Shown here: piece after piece, positions 24,443 through 34,069 of the stretch
Layout: every line of letters begins with the position of its first letter
Numbering within the stretch: position 1 is the first letter of the stretch
Source: Saprospiraceae bacterium
GTDB lineage: Bacteria; Bacteroidota; Bacteroidia; Chitinophagales; Saprospiraceae
Reading direction: 5' to 3'
NCBI GenBank assembly: GCA_016714895.1
Contig: JADKBV010000014.1
Coordinates: 1-35,189 of the forward strand
Length of the DNA: 35,189 bases
The notes under the pieces: generated by a model
Database searches by the model: none
Told to the model about the DNA's origin: nothing
Seen by the model: only the letters and a program-made list of their open reading frames with translations
Made by a program: the position numbers and the translations under genes

Positions 24443-24475
24443 ATGGACTTGTGACTTTTCACAGTCCATTTTTTT
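24443..24475 (+). terminator. Rho-independent terminator
   Basis: ATGGACTTGTGA (24443-24454) pairs, with one bulged T, with TCACAGTCCAT (24459-24469), followed by seven T. It ends the small-gene operon. Confidence 0.75.
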
Positions 24476-24621
24476 ATATTTGATAAGCAATGAACTAAAT
24501 TTTTGTTGACGTCATGCATAGAGCAAATGATAAGATTATTTAATTATAAAAATTATTACAACTATAATACGGCTGAAAAGCATGTAGTACTTTGTATTTC
24601 TTCATACTAATCATTTATTTG

Positions 24622-26268
24622 TTACGATGATGTTTTTTTACCAAATTTTCTAAAGGCACTAATAAATTGATAATAAACCCAAGCCATAACTACTCTTGAA
24701 ATAAAGGAAATAAAGTAATTTGATGTAGAAAGTTCACCTCCAGCTAATTCTTGTAAAGTACTTATTTTATGGGTTGGATCTGCTAAAACAAAAAACACCT
24801 TGATATTTATTGCATCAATAAATGAGCTAAAATCGATCCAACCCCAACTATACATTGGTTTAGGTGTACAATTAATGAACAGTAAAAGCAATGTAGCACC
24901 TAATCCTAAAAAAAGCCATAGACTTCTGGAAATTGATGTTCCATGTAAATTAGAGAAATTATTTAACCACAATATTAATCTGTCTTGCTTTGACAAAGAT
25001 TTACTTTTCCTTAATGATTCATACATTCTTTTATACAACTCTAAAGCCAGAACTTGATTACCCTGGCTACTTAAAGCATTACTGAGTTGTCTGTAAGTTT
25101 CATATTGCTCGATATGATAATCATCACTTTTTTCTAATGGATAGAGTATGTTACTTAACGCTTCTATTTCATTGGGAAATGAAACAGCAGAGAATTTAGC
25201 TTTTTCCAAACTGGTCCGATAAAAACTTACTCTATCAAAGCTGCCAAACTTTACTTTGTCAATGGTACTATCAGCTAAGGTTGAATCTCTGATTTCAAAC
25301 AAAGAATCATCGCCATAAGATTCTATATCGTAAATCGTAGTAAATGGATTAGTATAATCATGAATAAAAACTTTATTTATTTTACATTTTTCAAATCTGC
25401 AAACTCCTTTAGAAATATTTTTCAAAAGAAGGCTATTAATCCAAGCTCCTTTAATCAAAATATTTTGTAAAAACATTTGTGTATCTTTAATACTAAGGCC
25501 AATATCTAATAGCTTTAAATCGTCTTTGGTTAAAAACAATTGAACTCTGTCTTCAAAATTTTTTCCCATTATTACCTTTCCAGATTTTACTCCTTCAAAA
25601 TTTATATTTTTACAATTATTAAGATAAAATCTAGTTTTTTGATACCAAATTTTAGTTGAATTTAAATTATTAATTAATTCTGAAACAAAATCATCAAACA
25701 AAGATTTTTCTACATAAATGTTATCATCAGAGTATCTAATGTAAATGCTAGAATTACCATTATCATTCACGCCAAGCATCCCGATATAATTTTGTAGCTG
25801 GATGCTATCTATAGTACAATTTTCAAAAAACAACCTGGATCCTTGGTTAGGCAAACAAACACAATTGCCAAAATATATATATTTAAATTTCGAATGTTTA
25901 AATTCTAAATCTGTAAGTACACAACGCAAGAATTCGATTGTAAGGTCCAATCCTGTGTCCTGATTGATAACTAAATTTTTAACACTATTTGGATCTAAAC
26001 ATTTATGAATAATGCAGTTTTGAAAAATTATCCTTATTTTATTAAATGTAGCATGATTTATATCAATTTGAAAGTGAAATCCTTTTACAAAATTACAATT
26101 ATTGAAAATGATTCTATTCTCTTGATCAAGTTTAATGTTCCCATGAGTTAATATGTCTAATTCAGCACCAAAATACAAATTATTTACAAAATTTAAATTT
26201 AGAAATTCGTCATATTTTTTGAGAACATCTATTGCGATTTCGTTCGTATCAACTAATTGAATTTTCAT
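24622..26268 (-). CDS. Beta-helix (pentapeptide-like) membrane protein
   Basis: A 548-residue protein. The first 380 residues are a run of short strands with Asn/Phe/Cys ladders ('IIFNNCNFVKGFHF', 'IIFQNCIIHKCL', 'RLFFENCTIDSI', 'FYRTSLEKAKFSAVSF'), a degenerate right-handed beta-helix of the pentapeptide kind. After it come a helical region 'YETYRQLSNALSSQGNQVLA' and 'SLSKQDRLILWLNNFSNLHG', a segment I know from Bacteroidota pentapeptide membrane proteins, and two membrane helices ('LWLFLGLGATLLLLFINC' and 'YFISFISRVVMAWVYYQFI'). It may be a channel-like membrane protein. It lies 69 bases downstream of the DUF3644 gene, in the direction of the restriction operon. Its role is unknown. Confidence 0.7.
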   Translation of the reverse strand: MKIQLVDTNEIAIDVLKKYDEFLNLNFVNNLYFGAELDILTHGNIKLDQENRIIFNNCNFVKGFHFQIDINHATFNKIRIIFQNCIIHKCLDPNSVKNLVINQDTGLDLTIEFLRCVLTDLEFKHSKFKYIYFGNCVCLPNQGSRLFFENCTIDSIQLQNYIGMLGVNDNGNSSIYIRYSDDNIYVEKSLFDDFVSELINNLNSTKIWYQKTRFYLNNCKNINFEGVKSGKVIMGKNFEDRVQLFLTKDDLKLLDIGLSIKDTQMFLQNILIKGAWINSLLLKNISKGVCRFEKCKINKVFIHDYTNPFTTIYDIESYGDDSLFEIRDSTLADSTIDKVKFGSFDRVSFYRTSLEKAKFSAVSFPNEIEALSNILYPLEKSDDYHIEQYETYRQLSNALSSQGNQVLALELYKRMYESLRKSKSLSKQDRLILWLNNFSNLHGTSISRSLWLFLGLGATLLLLFINCTPKPMYSWGWIDFSSFIDAINIKVFFVLADPTHKISTLQELAGGELSTSNYFISFISRVVMAWVYYQFISAFRKFGKKTSS

Positions 26269-26337
26269 ATTTACAGAATTAAAAATAATTTAATGAAATT
26301 AAAATATACTTTCCGCTATCTGAGATTTAAATAAATC

Positions 26338-27363
26338 TCATTCAAATTTCATTATAACCCTTTTAGGGCCTTCAAATACTTTTTCTTTTTGTTTATATTT
26401 CGCGTCAAGAACTTGCCATATATTGGTACTAAAATATGGCTTCTTTGATGATTTTGGATTATCAATATCCAATTTTCTTTCATGATACAATTTAGTGTTG
26501 TATTTAATTTCTCGCATTGTAGTATTAAATTCCATGTTTTGAACGAAATTTGAATATCGGGACTTTGCTATATCACAAACTTCTGAATAAGTGAGTGAAA
26601 ACCTGGACCTGATATCTTCTTCAGAAAGTGTGATAGGTAGTCCGTCAGGGTCATAAAACATACCAATACTTTCAAAGGAATTTGATTTCTTAAAATTTAT
26701 ATCAATAGAGATAGCAATATCGAAAATTTCATCTGTATCATCATTCTGGGCTAGTTTTGCTTTTACATAATTTAAGTAATTTCTCATCTCGTCTGTTAAT
26801 AGAGCATCAACTTGCACCTTTGAATCTACATAAGCTAAAGGCATTAAGTAAAAATTATATAACGATAAATCAATAGGTATATCCCATATTTTTATAATGT
26901 TTATATAATTTTTTATGTTTGCAAAGCCTAATTCTTGAATTTCTTTGGTTAAAACTTTATCGTTGTGAAAATGTATGGCACTATCCCTCAACTCCAACAA
27001 AGCCAAAAGGTTCATTGACATATTGCTGGTTAGTTTATAACCACTAGCCTCAAGGTGTTTTATCGTTTCAATTAGTCCAAGAGTTTGGGGATTTTTCGCC
27101 CTATTAAGTTTTGGTTTTCTTTTTGTTCTGTGAGCTAATCCACTTTTTGTTATTACTGGTTCCATCACATATAAGGCCTCCATTTTGTAGCCACTAATTT
27201 TTAATAATTGGGCCTTAAGCAATAATTCAAAGGAATTTATAGCAAGAATTGCATAAGTTTCTTCTCTATAAGAGAAATTAGGTTTATTGTAAATTTCTAT
27301 TGCCGATAACATAGAGTTAATCGATTTGTCTAAAAGACTTTTATAAGTAGGATTCGTTCGCAT
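26338..27363 (-). CDS. DUF3644 protein in type I restriction operon
   Basis: A 341-residue protein. The N-terminal 'LLDKSINSMLSAIEIYNKPN' and 'YREETYAILAINSFELLLKA' are typical of DUF3644, with 'LLALLELRDSAIHFHND' later, a HEPN-like helical feature (R-x4-6-H type). HEPN domains are often RNases, but this is an inference from the pattern. DUF3644 genes are known near restriction-modification systems. The start is preceded by 'aaaggag' on the minus strand (near 27378), and the ATG lies 25 bases after the end of the hsdS remnant, so the gene belongs to the same operon. Confidence 0.75.
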   Translation of the reverse strand: MRTNPTYKSLLDKSINSMLSAIEIYNKPNFSYREETYAILAINSFELLLKAQLLKISGYKMEALYVMEPVITKSGLAHRTKRKPKLNRAKNPQTLGLIETIKHLEASGYKLTSNMSMNLLALLELRDSAIHFHNDKVLTKEIQELGFANIKNYINIIKIWDIPIDLSLYNFYLMPLAYVDSKVQVDALLTDEMRNYLNYVKAKLAQNDDTDEIFDIAISIDINFKKSNSFESIGMFYDPDGLPITLSEEDIRSRFSLTYSEVCDIAKSRYSNFVQNMEFNTTMREIKYNTKLYHERKLDIDNPKSSKKPYFSTNIWQVLDAKYKQKEKVFEGPKRVIMKFE

Positions 27364-27388
27364 CTTTCTTTTTTATTTTCTCCTTTAG

Positions 27389-27788
27389 TTAAATGCCCTT
27401 AATGGCTCTAGACTTCCTAAACTCACCTTCCCCATCCCCCACTTTCACCTGTCCATTCATCAGCATAGGCAGCAACCAGTCCCGAAGTTCTGTCAGTTTT
27501 TGGTTTTCATTATTATTTTTTAAAATTTGATCAAGGGAATTTTTATAAAGAATCCTTATATTGTTAATTATATTGGTAATGCAAAAGAATTTTAATTGAC
27601 TTTAAGGTCTTTGTCACTCAAAGTTGACCAACAGTGGTTCTGAAACCGACATTTCTCTTAATTGTATGAAAAGTTAAACTTGATACTTAAGAATATATTG
27701 ATGGTAAATTTGTTTTACCCTTTCAACTCGTTGGCCAAAAAACAATTCCTTTTGACCAATAATTAAAGTGAACCTTACGGCATTATAT
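27389..27788 (-). pseudogene. hsdS: Broken 3' end of hsdS
   Basis: Past the stop at 27789 the minus strand still holds HsdS fragments in changing frames: 'GQRVERVK', 'EMSVSEPLLVNFES', and at the end 'NNNENQKLTELRDWLLPMLM' and 'NGQVKVGDGEGEF', the usual end of type I specificity subunits in Bacteroidota, closing with TAA at 27389-27391. Several indels lie in between. The fragment shows that the original gene ran about 400 bases further. Confidence 0.8.
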
Positions 27789-28646
27789 TTAATCACCAAT
27801 TTTAATTTCATATTTTGTGTCGATTTCTAATTGTGAAGAGTAATTTGAAATGCTATTTTCAAGTATATCTCTAATTCTGATCACAGGCTTACCTATTCCT
27901 TCACTATTAAAAAATTCTGTGCTGAATGGATACCCATATTGAACATTGCATACGTTAAATAAACTCTTCACCTCCCACCCTTCCGGAACCTCTCTTTTCA
28001 ACTCCTCACTCCAAACCATTTTACCTCCGCTGCTTTTGTAGGGCCTGCCGTTTTTGTTTGGGAAGTCAAACTGTACAAACCAATAGTCATACAAAGTTTT
28101 GGCCATTTGCTCCAATTCGGCATTGATGCGGTTGTTGAGTTCGATTTTGGCGTTTATATTATCAATTAAGAGTCCAATGTTATTTTGAATAGATAAATTA
28201 GGCAATTCAACTAGAAGATTCTCAATTACATCTTTAGTCAATGCATTTCTTGTCCCACCAACACCACAAATTTTTAATAAGTAAGGTTTTAAAAATTGTA
28301 AATAACATAATAAATAATTACTATCAACAGCTGAACTAGCTCTTATAATCATAACATGTTGATTAACTCTAGCAGGTAATATTTCTTTAGGAACTTTACA
28401 AACTCGAGCAATTGAATCACCTGTAATATTTAATAGTATGTCATTCTCTAAAACAATTACATTATTAAGATTATTAGCTTGTTCTTCATTGATATAAGCT
28501 AGACCATTTTTCAAAAAAGCAAAATCATGAACGTTTTGACTTCTAATTAATGAAATCCCTGAATTTTGGTATGCATTCTGTCCACCAGTTGGTGTTGCAC
28601 CACTCCCAATTTTTTTAGTAATATTTTTCAATGATAATTTACTCAT
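27789..28646 (-). CDS. hsdS: Type I restriction specificity subunit HsdS, prematurely ended
   Basis: A 285-residue frame. The first target-recognition domain is complete ('IGSGATPTGGQNAYQNSGIS' to 'LLVELPNLSIQNNI'), followed by the conserved helix 'INAELEQMAKTLYDYWFVQF' and 'PEGWEVKSLFNVCNVQYGYP', where the second recognition domain begins. It stops at 'KYEIKIGD', where intact relatives go on with about 130 more residues. HsdS picks the DNA target for HsdM and HsdR. A half subunit can in some systems dimerise and keep function with a palindromic target, so activity is not excluded. It overlaps hsdM by eight bases. Confidence 0.88.
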   Translation of the reverse strand: MSKLSLKNITKKIGSGATPTGGQNAYQNSGISLIRSQNVHDFAFLKNGLAYINEEQANNLNNVIVLENDILLNITGDSIARVCKVPKEILPARVNQHVMIIRASSAVDSNYLLCYLQFLKPYLLKICGVGGTRNALTKDVIENLLVELPNLSIQNNIGLLIDNINAKIELNNRINAELEQMAKTLYDYWFVQFDFPNKNGRPYKSSGGKMVWSEELKREVPEGWEVKSLFNVCNVQYGYPFSTEFFNSEGIGKPVIRIRDILENSISNYSSQLEIDTKYEIKIGD

Positions 28647-30264
28647 ACCTCAATTCCTTTAACTGTTTCTGAATTTCCGTTTCCAACACCCTGGATTCGG
28701 CAAACATTCGGTCTAAGTTTTTCTGAAATCCACGCATCTTTGTCTCAAACTCTTCGGCCGTAATATCTACGTACTCAATCTTTACATCAAAATACTGTCC
28801 GGCACTAAAGCTGTAGTTTTTGTCTCGAATATCATCATAACTAACCACCACGCTAAAATCTTCGACGGCCTGGTGAGCATTAAACGTAGATATGATTTTG
28901 TCCTCTTCTTCCGGACGCAGTACGGTCTTTTGGTTTTTGCCCTCCTTGACGGTAATCCCGAGTTTGGAGGCATCCATGAGGACGATGTCGCCTTTGGTAT
29001 TGGCTCTGTCCAAAAACAAAATAGATACATTGGTACCCGTCGTCGCAAATATATTGCTCGGCATACTCACGACGCCACGTAACATCTTGTCTTCTACCAT
29101 CCGCTCCCTGATCTTCCGCTCTATGCCGCTTTGCGCCGTGATAAATCCTGTAGGGACAACCACTGCTGCCTGACCTTTGGCCGACAACAAATACATGATG
29201 TGCTGTATAAACATCGGATAGATAGCCATTCCTTCGGGTTTGGCTTTGGGCACATTGGGCGTACCTGCAAAAAACCGGGTGTTGTTTTCTTTGGTATTCA
29301 GGTCTTCGACGTAATCACTAAAGTCGAGTTTAAAGGGTGGATTGGACACGATAAAATCAAATTGTTTGAGTTTGCCGTCTTTGTCCCTATGGTATGGGTC
29401 AGTCAGGGTATTGCCCTTGATAACATTCGGTATGCTGTGTACAAGATTGTTTAGGATGAGATTGAGCCGCAACAGGTTGGACGACTTTTGTGATATGTCC
29501 TGACTATAGATGGTACACTTGTCTTCTCCGATGGCGTGCGCCAGATTCATGAGCAATGTTCCTGACCCGGCAGACGGATCGTAACAGGTGACATTTTTGA
29601 CTTCCTCCGTGACCAGACATGCGGCCATAATTTTGGCTACTGCGTGCGGTGTAAAATATTCTGCATACTTTCCTCCACTGTTGGTATTGTAGTCCTTGAT
29701 CAGGTATTCAAAAATGGTAGCAAAAAAATCAAACTTTTCGCTGAAGATGCCTTCAAAACTGAAGTTCACCAGTTTATTGACGATGGCCCGGCAAAAATCA
29801 TCTCTTTTATCAATGACGTATTTGCTGATGTTTTCAAACAACATGATTTTTTCGCCACCATCAGTCTTGACAGAAAAAATATCGGTATTGAGTCGTGCAA
29901 TATCGAGCAAGGTTTGGTCAAAAACATCGGCAAACTTAGGTTGATTCTGATTTTCAAACAACCAGGATATATAATGTTCCGGTTGCAGCCTTGCGGTACT
30001 TTCGCTCATCTGCATGAGTAACATTTCGTAATCTTCTTTACTGTATGATTTAAGAGCCTCTTCCCAATGTTCTGCTTTGGCTATGACCGGATCAATCTGT
30101 TTGATTTCATAGGCAAACTTGTCATTGAGAAACTTGTACAAAAACACCTGCGTGATGATTTTAAATTCATTGCCATCATTGCCCAGACCATAATTGGCAC
30201 AGACACTTTTGAGGTCATCGATCAGGGTTTTTGTTTGTTTTTCAAATATGATTGTTGTATTCAT
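28639..30264 (-). CDS. hsdM: Type I restriction methyltransferase subunit HsdM
   Basis: A 541-residue protein from the ATG at 30264; a GTG six codons upstream is also open. It has the N-terminal helical HsdM domain ('CANYGLGNDGNEFKIITQVF') and an N6-adenine methyltransferase with motif I 'DPSAGSGTLLMNLAHAIG' (D229 onward) and motif IV NPPF at 308-311. 'KYAEYFTPHAVAKIMAACL' before motif I is typical. It methylates adenine at the site chosen by HsdS using S-adenosylmethionine. The frame is intact and the length normal. The order hsdR-hsdM-hsdS on the minus strand is a standard operon. Confidence 0.93.
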   Translation of the reverse strand: MNTTIIFEKQTKTLIDDLKSVCANYGLGNDGNEFKIITQVFLYKFLNDKFAYEIKQIDPVIAKAEHWEEALKSYSKEDYEMLLMQMSESTARLQPEHYISWLFENQNQPKFADVFDQTLLDIARLNTDIFSVKTDGGEKIMLFENISKYVIDKRDDFCRAIVNKLVNFSFEGIFSEKFDFFATIFEYLIKDYNTNSGGKYAEYFTPHAVAKIMAACLVTEEVKNVTCYDPSAGSGTLLMNLAHAIGEDKCTIYSQDISQKSSNLLRLNLILNNLVHSIPNVIKGNTLTDPYHRDKDGKLKQFDFIVSNPPFKLDFSDYVEDLNTKENNTRFFAGTPNVPKAKPEGMAIYPMFIQHIMYLLSAKGQAAVVVPTGFITAQSGIERKIRERMVEDKMLRGVVSMPSNIFATTGTNVSILFLDRANTKGDIVLMDASKLGITVKEGKNQKTVLRPEEEDKIISTFNAHQAVEDFSVVVSYDDIRDKNYSFSAGQYFDVKIEYVDITAEEFETKMRGFQKNLDRMFAESRVLETEIQKQLKELRYE

Positions 30265-30323
30265 TATTATGTTTTTACTCACCCCAGACGCTTTTTTTTA
30301 ATCTTAAGTGAGGGTTGTTTTTT

Positions 30324-30561
30324 CTATGCTACTCTGCCATGAAATTCATTCATGTATTCTGTCACGATCATTCGTTGGATGACTTGCGATCTGGCAACAT
30401 CCAAAGGTAAATTATATTTTGTTTTTAACTGTTTGATGACCAATTTCAAAACCATTTTTCAACAAAGATTCGTTTTCGAGTATGTGGGCATTTTGTCGGA
30501 TTTGTTCATCTATTTCTTTTTCAGACTGTTGAGTGCTTCAAAAGTTTGCTCTCCTTATCCG
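30324..30561 (-). pseudogene. hsdR: C-terminal tail of hsdR after frameshift
   Basis: The long hsdR frame stops at 30562, but the next bases continue it in other frames: 'ETFEALNSLKKEIDEQIRQN' and 'LVIKQLKTKYNLPLDVARSQ' then 'VIQRMIVTEYMNEFHGRVA' with TAG at 30324-30326. This is a normal HsdR C-terminal helical tail. One or two single-base changes break it. Confidence 0.7.
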
Positions 30562-32535
30562 TCAAAGGATCTTTTCCATCAGCCGTTTATGTACACGTGC
30601 ATATTTGGCATCATTTTCATATTTTGCTTTGAGCAATTGGTTTTTACGTTCCAGTTCTTTGGCTTTTTCGTAGACCAGTTCGAGATCTTTGATATTTTCC
30701 AACATCTCTGCACCGGTGATTTCACTCAGGTTTTTCTTTTTGAACATACGTTCGAGTTCTTCTCTCAATGAGATAAATACCGGATCATGATGGTCAAAAT
30801 TATTGCCGAGGATTTCTCTGGTTTTTCGTAAATTTTCTTTAAGTTTATCAGCGATGATCATTTCTTCCTGACCTACCTTCCGGAATGTAAACAATACATC
30901 TTCCAATGCAACCCGCAAAAGGTTGGTCACATCAGTATCATTTTCCAGAGCGTCCTTGGCATTGATAAGTGCGAGGCGGTCATTTGCGATCCTTGCCAAT
31001 AAAGACAACATCCGGAAGTCGAGTTCTTCCAACATTTCATACTGGCCACTCAACCGGATCAGATTGTATAGTTCCTTGGCGGTATTAAGCGCTTTGGATA
31101 ATTGTAGGATGGTCTTTTTATCGGTAATTTGTGATACCTGTTGTGAAAACTTTTCAGCATTGTTGGTATCATAATGAAACAGGACTTCGCTGATCTGACT
31201 TATATCCTGATGAATTTCTTCTTTGGTTTTGAAGATGTTGGAATAATGTTCCATCTCACTACCCAATTCTCTTTGCAACTCATCAAAATAGTCCCGGTTG
31301 GTTTTGTCAAATTCACTTTGTATATCTGCAAAATCGACCACATAACCATACTTAAAATCTTTGTAAGACCGGTTGACCCTTGTCAGTGCCTGCAGGAGAT
31401 TGTGCGCTTTTATGACTCTGGTGATGTACAATTTTTTCAATCGGGGAGCATCAAATCCTGTAAGCAACATGTTGTAGACAAACAAAAAATCAATCTTTCC
31501 ATCTTTGTAATCGTCAATAAGATCTTCTCTGTCCTCTTTGGTACCTGCATCATGCAATATCAGTGCTGCAGATTTGACTTTATGCAACTCAGATTTTTTT
31601 ATATTTTCAAAAGAAACGGATGTATCCGCTGCCAAAGGCATGATATCATTTACCAGTCTGGTGGCATAAACCTCATCAAATATTTCTTTAAGTTTTTCTG
31701 CCTGTTCGGAAGAATCACATATCACCATGCCTCCTACATTCGGATCATTGGACGTAAGCCTGAATTTCTCAAAATCCTGAATGATATATTCCAGCATCGG
31801 TCTGACAAAACCGGCATCTGCATAAATCATTTTTTTATTGGATTTGCCTTTGAGAACTTCGATATCTTCCAGCGCCTGTTTCAGTTTGAAATGATAACTT
31901 GTCTCTATTTCTTCCCTGATGAGTCTGAGTGTATAACCATCCGCAATCGAAGCATTGTAGTAATATTTATGGATATAATCGCCGAATAAAGCCCTGGAGT
32001 TGTATTCGTCACCCAATAAAGGGGTTCCTGTCAGACCGATACGAATGGCATTGACATCTGATTCCTTGAGATTGGCCAAAAAACTGCCTTTGGGATTGTA
32101 AGACCGGTGTACTTCATCCAAAAAATAGACCCTTTGTACCTGAATATTATAATCCTTATTGCTGATGACATCAGGATCATTTTCAAACTTATGGATGTTG
32201 ACGACAGTGATTTCCGGTTTTCCCGAGCTGTTGTGCAAGGCAGTGGTCGTACGCAGATCCCTGACAAAATCTTCTCTTGAATGAATTTTGTGCACTATCA
32301 ATCCACGGCTTTTGAATTCTTTTCCTGCCTGTATGGCGAGGTCCAATCTGTCTACGATAAAATAAAACTTCGGCACAATACCTTTTTGGCGAAAGTAATG
32401 CGTCAAATATTTAACGTTGTAATATGCCAAAGCAGTTTTGCCACTTCCCTGGGTGTGCCAGATAATGCCGCTTTTAGCTCCTTCATCCAACTTTTTTTCT
32501 ATAGCCTTGGTAGCAAACAATTGCGGATATCGCAT
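30562..32535 (-). CDS. hsdR: Type I restriction endonuclease subunit HsdR, translocase part
   Basis: A 657-residue frame holding the superfamily 2 motor of HsdR: Walker A 'IIWHTQGSGKTALAYY', DExH box 'VYFLDEVHRSYNP', 'RIGLTGTPL', and motif VI region 'NLLQALTRVNRSYKDFKYGY', followed by the helical C-terminal region. It translocates DNA with ATP and cuts after collision. The first Met in this frame (32535, 'MRYPQLFATKAIEKKL') is internal; the nuclease domain lies upstream in other frames. With the flanking fragments the gene spans 30324-33335, about 1,000 residues, normal for HsdR. As given, restriction would be lost unless the indels are artefacts. Confidence 0.9.
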   Translation of the reverse strand: MRYPQLFATKAIEKKLDEGAKSGIIWHTQGSGKTALAYYNVKYLTHYFRQKGIVPKFYFIVDRLDLAIQAGKEFKSRGLIVHKIHSREDFVRDLRTTTALHNSSGKPEITVVNIHKFENDPDVISNKDYNIQVQRVYFLDEVHRSYNPKGSFLANLKESDVNAIRIGLTGTPLLGDEYNSRALFGDYIHKYYYNASIADGYTLRLIREEIETSYHFKLKQALEDIEVLKGKSNKKMIYADAGFVRPMLEYIIQDFEKFRLTSNDPNVGGMVICDSSEQAEKLKEIFDEVYATRLVNDIMPLAADTSVSFENIKKSELHKVKSAALILHDAGTKEDREDLIDDYKDGKIDFLFVYNMLLTGFDAPRLKKLYITRVIKAHNLLQALTRVNRSYKDFKYGYVVDFADIQSEFDKTNRDYFDELQRELGSEMEHYSNIFKTKEEIHQDISQISEVLFHYDTNNAEKFSQQVSQITDKKTILQLSKALNTAKELYNLIRLSGQYEMLEELDFRMLSLLARIANDRLALINAKDALENDTDVTNLLRVALEDVLFTFRKVGQEEMIIADKLKENLRKTREILGNNFDHHDPVFISLREELERMFKKKNLSEITGAEMLENIKDLELVYEKAKELERKNQLLKAKYENDAKYARVHKRLMEKIL

Positions 32536-33335
32536 GATATGTTTTTCCAGACCATTTTCACCCTTGACATAGGCGATCCCATATTTGAGTAAGAATGCCA
32601 GTCGATGATGCTGAAAAGTGAATTAAATATCGAATGTGTCGGACTACCGGGGTTTTTATTGGTAAGGTATTCTGATGAATGTTTGATGGTAATCAGATTA
32701 TTGTCAAGCAATATCCTGTTTTCTTCCTCTTCAGATATATTTTTGAAAATAGATGAAAAGTCAAATTGATCTTCTTCTCTGAAAAGTTAAATTTTACTTT
32801 TCCGTAAGCGTAATGGTTGCATAAAAAGCACCTTGCAAAGGTTGAGTGCCCGTATCATCATACGGCATATTATTACTGAATACCATCAGCTGCGTAATAT
32901 TGACAAACTTCCGGAATTTTTTATTTTCAAAACGGGTTGTCATTCGTTTGTATTCCGCCTGAATGCCATCGTGATTGTTAGGTTTTTTAACTTCGACAAA
33001 CACCAACGGGAGTCCGTTGATCAGCAGTACGATATCCGGTCTGAATTCTTCATCTCCGTTGATGAATGGTAATTCGGTGACTACATGGAGCAGATTATTT
33101 CCGAAATCTTCAAAATCAATGATTGTATGTCGGTCTCCGAAGTGATAAGATCATAAAACTTTTGACCCAAATCTTCATTATCCAATGCCAGGGTAAGCCT
33201 GTTAAGTAATTCTTTGATTTCGGAAGATTCGATACCCGGATTCAGTTTTTCCATTGCTTTTTCAAACAAGGAAGGAAATATATTTGTCTCCTTATCCCAC
33301 GACATCTTTGACAGTGACAGATACTCACACCCCAA
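32536..33335 (-). pseudogene. hsdR: N-terminal nuclease domain of hsdR, frameshifted
   Basis: From the ATG at 33335 ('MGCEYLSLSKMSWDKET', 'RLTLALDNEDLGQKFYDLI'), the frame is lost near 33125 and continues as 'DFGNNLLHVVTELPFING' and 'RPDIVLLINGLPLVFVEVKK', which is the PD-(D/E)xK nuclease core (D of RPDIV, E and K of EVK). It is lost again near 32780 ('REEDQFDFSSIFKNISEEEE') and near 32600 ('DWHSYSN' against 'LLKYGIAYVKGENGLEKHI'). At least three single-base indels are implied. Catalytic residues are present. Confidence 0.82.
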
Positions 33336-33725
33336 ACAACAAAGATGTTGAATAGCTGGGATTTTACTCTTGAATCCTCATTAAAGGTCATGTGACAATG
33401 GTTAATGTGGAGTTGATAATAATTTAAGACAGTTGAGGTATTTTCGACACCAAACAAACTTTCGATGGCAAATATAATGGATTAAATGGGATTGGGGAAG
33501 AAAAGGTAGGAAAATTGTGAGGTGGGTATAGAAATAAAATTAAGAATGTTAATAAGTTGTCCATATCAAAATTATTACAGACATTTGCAATCAAACGGTA
33601 AAGAATAATAGTTTACGGTGGATATTTACGTATCCAAATTTTGGTAAAAAAAATATTTTTAATAAGACCGGTTCATATTCAATTAACTACCTAAGGGTAA
33701 ATTAACATGTTTAACACCATTTATA
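33336..33725. other. Intergenic region, nothing recognised
   Basis: AT-rich sequence upstream of hsdR. No gene, RNA or convincing repeat was seen. The hsdR promoter should lie in its left part, but I cannot place it. Confidence 0.35.
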
Positions 33726-34000
33726 ATGAAAACTCATTTTCTAAAATCTTTAATGAAGGTAAAATATCTTTTATTTTTCTTTTCATATCAGTTATTGGAT
33801 TTTGTCAGACATCTATTGATAAATTAAATGAAAAATTTGAAACCAACAAAGTATCTGATACTTTTAGTATATGCGGTAAAAGACACTAATGTTTCACAGG
33901 GTTCAGCATTTTTTTTGGTGGAGTGTTAATTCTAGGAAATTTCGCTAAGTCTTCATCCAAACACCACAAAATCAAGATGACGCTTTCGACAAATGCATCA
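33726..34000 (+). pseudogene. Start of a broken secreted-protein gene
   Basis: From the ATG at 33726 a signal peptide can be read across one frame change ('MKTHFLKSLMKVKYLLFFFS' then 'ISVIGFCQ'), followed by 'TSIDKLNEKFETNKVSDTF', 'VYAVKDTNVSQGSAFF' and 'GGVLILGNFAKSSS'. At least three indels break it. No family recognised; the fragments look like a Bacteroidota periplasmic or outer-membrane protein. Confidence 0.4.
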
Positions 34001-34069
34001 TAAATATGCTTCCTTTAGGATTAATACACCAGGTAACTTAGAGGTGACCGACAACCATTTTTATATTTT

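Noticed and set aside
26322..26340. Hairpin GAGATTT-AAAT-AAATCTC at the end of the DUF3644 gene as a terminator
   Set aside because: The stem is short and AT-rich with no T run on the minus strand, and the next gene follows within 69 bases in the same direction.
30067..30771. Plus-strand ORFs opposite hsdM and hsdR, and other long antisense ORFs such as 13045-13644, 19633-20168 and 31174-31989
   Set aside because: They are antisense shadows of well-supported genes, rich in Cys, Phe and Ile with no domain.
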